From Arthrobacter sp. SLBN-112 (GTDB lineage: Bacteria > Actinomycetota > Actinomycetes > Actinomycetales > Micrococcaceae), in contig NZ_VFMU01000001.1 in assembly GCF_006715225.1 (NCBI RefSeq), positions 3,162,001 to 3,226,000 on the forward strand: DNA of 64,000 nucleotides, in the 5' to 3' direction. Both the position numbers and the translations under genes were made by a program. Positions 62,562 through 64,000 of the stretch are shown here, in pieces. Within the stretch, counting starts at the first letter, position 1; each line of letters begins with the position of its first letter. The notes beneath the pieces were generated by a model. It did no database searches, was not told the origin of the DNA, and saw only the letters and a list, made by a program, of their open reading frames with translations.

Positions 62562-62750
62562 CTACTTTCGCCGCGATCTCGTGGAGTATAGGAGCACCAG
62601 CACGGGAATGGGCAACAGATAGAGTGCAGACACGATGGCGTCTCCCCACCGGGGGATCCCGTAGAAAAGAACAAACACCAAGAATCCCAACACCAGAGCG
62701 ATCATAGATCCGATCACGACGATCAGAGCTCGTTTGCGTCCATTCAGCAT
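62562..62750 (-). CDS. Small two-helix membrane protein overlapping the RHS gene, candidate immunity protein
   Basis: This 62-aa protein starts at ATG 62750, inside the last codons of the RHS gene (7-bp overlap across its TGA), which implies coupled translation. The layout is a short basic N-terminus (MLNGRKRA), helix 1 at about residues 9-30 (ALIVVIGSMIALVLGFLVFV), a short polar turn with IPRWGD, helix 2 at about residues 37-56, then a basic tail STRSRRK. I recognise no family. Its position behind a polymorphic-toxin-like RHS tail and its membrane nature fit an immunity protein against a membrane-acting toxin; this is inference. Confidence 0.6.
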   Translation of the reverse strand: MLNGRKRALIVVIGSMIALVLGFLVFVLFYGIPRWGDAIVSALYLLPIPVLVLLYSTRSRRK

Positions 62751-64000
62751 TCGAAAATTCCTCTCCAAACACCGGCAGCAGCGCCAAATATTGCTCCCCC
62801 GGTGGCGGCTGTACCCCAGGCGAGTGTCCCTCCCGGCCCGGCGAAGTTTGCCCACCAAGCTGCACCCCCGGCCATTATTGCTCCCGAACCAGCGTTGATG
62901 CCCATCAGTTGCCCGTAGCATTGCTGCACAGGATTCGGGCCAGTCGCCGCACCGCAAGCATTCCAGGAATAGCAACCGGATGTGGGGGAGTCGATAGTAC
63001 AAACCCCGTAAGCGTCGCACCAGTCCAGACCCGTCGGGTCGGTGTTGTTGATGGGATTAGCGCCCGCATAGAGGTAAACATTGATTTCTTGGCCTGAGGG
63101 GTCGGGTTGGGTGAAGCGGCCGCGGGCGGGATGGTAGTAGCGGGCTCCGAATTTCATGCGGTTGCTGGTCGTGTCGTTGTAGCCGCCAGCGTAAGTCCAG
63201 GGGTTGGTGGCGGCACTGGTTCCGGTGGTGCCGGTGTCGTCTCCCCAGGAGTCGTAGCTGTAGGTGGCGGCTTTGGCCTGGGTGCTGTCGGTGAGCAGGA
63301 TGGTCGAGCCGAGCGCGTCGGTGGTGTAGTAGTAGCTTGCCCCGCCGTTTGTGCGCATGCTGATGAGCGTACCTCCGGGGTCTCGGATGAACGAGGTTGT
63401 TCCGCTGGTCTTGGTCTGTTGGGTGACGCCGAGGGAGCCGTTGAGGAACGAGGATGAGCCGGCGGTGAGGCGTTCGTCGTTGCGGGTGCCGGCGTAGGTG
63501 TAGTTCGTGGTGGTGGTGCCGTTGGTGCCGGCGGTGAATTGGTTGAAGACGTTGTAGGTCACGTTTGAGGCGGAGCCGCCGTCGATGAAGTTGCCGTTCG
63601 CGTCGTAGGTGTATTTGGTGGCTCCTGTGGTCGGTGTGGAGCAGTTCCCGTTGGTGGGGCCGTACCAGCAGAGCTGGTCCGCGGCGTTGTAGGTGGAATA
63701 GCTGGTGGCGGTCCCGGTCTTGGCTGCGCTGAGCCGGTTGCTGTTGGCGTCATAGGTCCAGGATTCCGTGACCGTGCCCGTGACGGCGGAGGTGAGTCGG
63801 TTGAGTTTGTCGTATCCGTAGGTGGTGACCGCGCCGGTGTCCGTGGTCATGGTCTTCCGCTGGGCGCCGTCCTTGGCCCCGTTCAGGGTGTAGGTGTACG
63901 CGCGTTTGGCCAGGACCGTGTTGCCGGTGTTGGTCGCGGTGATGGCCGTGATCTTGCCCGCCCCGTCGTAGGTGGTGGTGTTCTTCACCCCGTTGGGGTA
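62744..64000 (-). CDS. RHS/YD-repeat protein, C-terminal part, 5' end outside window
   Basis: The frame is open to the right edge, so 418 codons of a larger gene are visible. YD-type repeats are clear (YGYDKLNRLTSAV, WTYDANSNRLSAA, YTYDANGNF), followed by the RHS-associated core GARYYHPARGRFTQPDPSG and YLYAGANPINNTDPTG. After DPTG comes a 94-residue variable tail (about 63028 to 62747) with six Cys and a Gly/Ala/Trp-rich hydrophobic end (WWANFAGPGG, GGAIFGAAAGVWRG). RHS proteins build a shell that delivers such tails as toxins. The tail matches no family I know. The N-terminal export or anchoring part is not in the window. Confidence 0.9.
   Translation of the reverse strand, partial: YPNGVKNTTTYDGAGKITAITATNTGNTVLAKRAYTYTLNGAKDGAQRKTMTTDTGAVTTYGYDKLNRLTSAVTGTVTESWTYDANSNRLSAAKTGTATSYSTYNAADQLCWYGPTNGNCSTPTTGATKYTYDANGNFIDGGSASNVTYNVFNQFTAGTNGTTTTNYTYAGTRNDERLTAGSSSFLNGSLGVTQQTKTSGTTSFIRDPGGTLISMRTNGGASYYYTTDALGSTILLTDSTQAKAATYSYDSWGDDTGTTGTSAATNPWTYAGGYNDTTSNRMKFGARYYHPARGRFTQPDPSGQEINVYLYAGANPINNTDPTGLDWCDAYGVCTIDSPTSGCYSWNACGAATGPNPVQQCYGQLMGINAGSGAIMAGGAAWWANFAGPGGTLAWGTAATGGAIFGAAAGVWRGIFEC

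Noticed and set aside
62257..62865. A 202-codon minus-strand frame through the RHS tail and downstream region
   Set aside because: It is out of frame with both the RHS gene and the small membrane protein, has no hydrophobic or domain structure, and its composition is Arg/Ser-rich shadow sequence.
63041..64000. Tandem repeats at the right edge as a possible CRISPR or DNA repeat array
   Set aside because: The periodicity is at protein level (YD repeats of the RHS protein) and the DNA units are divergent, without conserved direct repeats and unique spacers.

Overview
The window is high-GC actinobacterial chromosome. Gene order and protein sequences fit a member of the Micrococcaceae such as Arthrobacter or Pseudarthrobacter. 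The signs are a four-domain RpsA, a CoaE-GrpB fusion, RbpA, WhiA, OpcA, the tkt-tal-pgi-zwf-opcA-pgl cluster beside ctaA/ctaB, and a SufR-led suf operon. Almost everything is vertically inherited core genome. Only the last ~2.2 kb (about 61.8-64.0 kb) looks accessory. No rRNA, tRNA, CRISPR array or complete insertion sequence was seen.

Layout. 0-9 kb: the 3' end of an Eis-like acetyltransferase, rpsA, a GNAT enzyme, a YigZ/IMPACT protein, coaE-grpB, uvrB, and an orphan sugar-type binding lipoprotein behind two LacI-type operators. 9-16 kb: a yybP-ykoY (manganese) riboswitch leading terC, an MFS exporter, an alpha/beta hydrolase, a GNAT enzyme and a DUF3516-type DEAD-box helicase. 16-21 kb: a trans-aconitate methyltransferase-like gene, then an asymmetric heterodimeric ABC exporter coupled to a GntR regulator. 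21-31 kb: uvrA behind a LexA-type box, a HAD phosphatase, a PlsC-like acyltransferase, uvrC, rapZ-yvcK-whiA and sodA. 31-36 kb: gap-pgk-tpiA-secG and rbpA. 35.7-44 kb (minus strand): tkt-tal-pgi-zwf-opcA-pgl. 44-51 kb: ctaB, a SulP-carbonic anhydrase fusion, and an ABC-2 ATPase/permease operon ending in ctaA. 50.7-56 kb: sufR-sufB-sufD-Rieske-sufC-sufT, followed by a strong terminator and an intergenic inverted-repeat element. 56-62 kb: a neutral zinc metallopeptidase, an acyl-CoA synthetase/thiolase pair, and a bioY-ecfA-ecfT biotin ECF transporter. 62-64 kb: a transposition-ATPase remnant, then the 3' end of an RHS-repeat protein whose stop codon overlaps the start of a 62-residue two-helix membrane protein.

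How it fits together. The blocks cover nucleotide excision repair (uvrABC), central carbon metabolism (lower glycolysis on one strand, the pentose phosphate pathway on the other), heme A maturation (ctaA, ctaB), Fe-S assembly (suf), Mn homeostasis (terC) and biotin acquisition. Many transcription units look leaderless: nine starts lie exactly 6 nt after a TANNNT -10 box, including uvrA, uvrB and uvrC, and two divergent gene pairs are leaderless on both sides.

The most novel candidate is at the right edge. The RHS protein ends in a 94-residue, six-cysteine, Gly/Ala-rich hydrophobic tail and is translationally overlapped by the small membrane protein. That layout suggests an undescribed polymorphic toxin-immunity pair; this is inference. 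Other points worth checking are a thiolase with Ser in place of its second catalytic Cys, the lack of sufS/sufU in the suf operon, a 19-position hairpin at the predicted 5' end of the gap transcript, and several unassigned operator palindromes.
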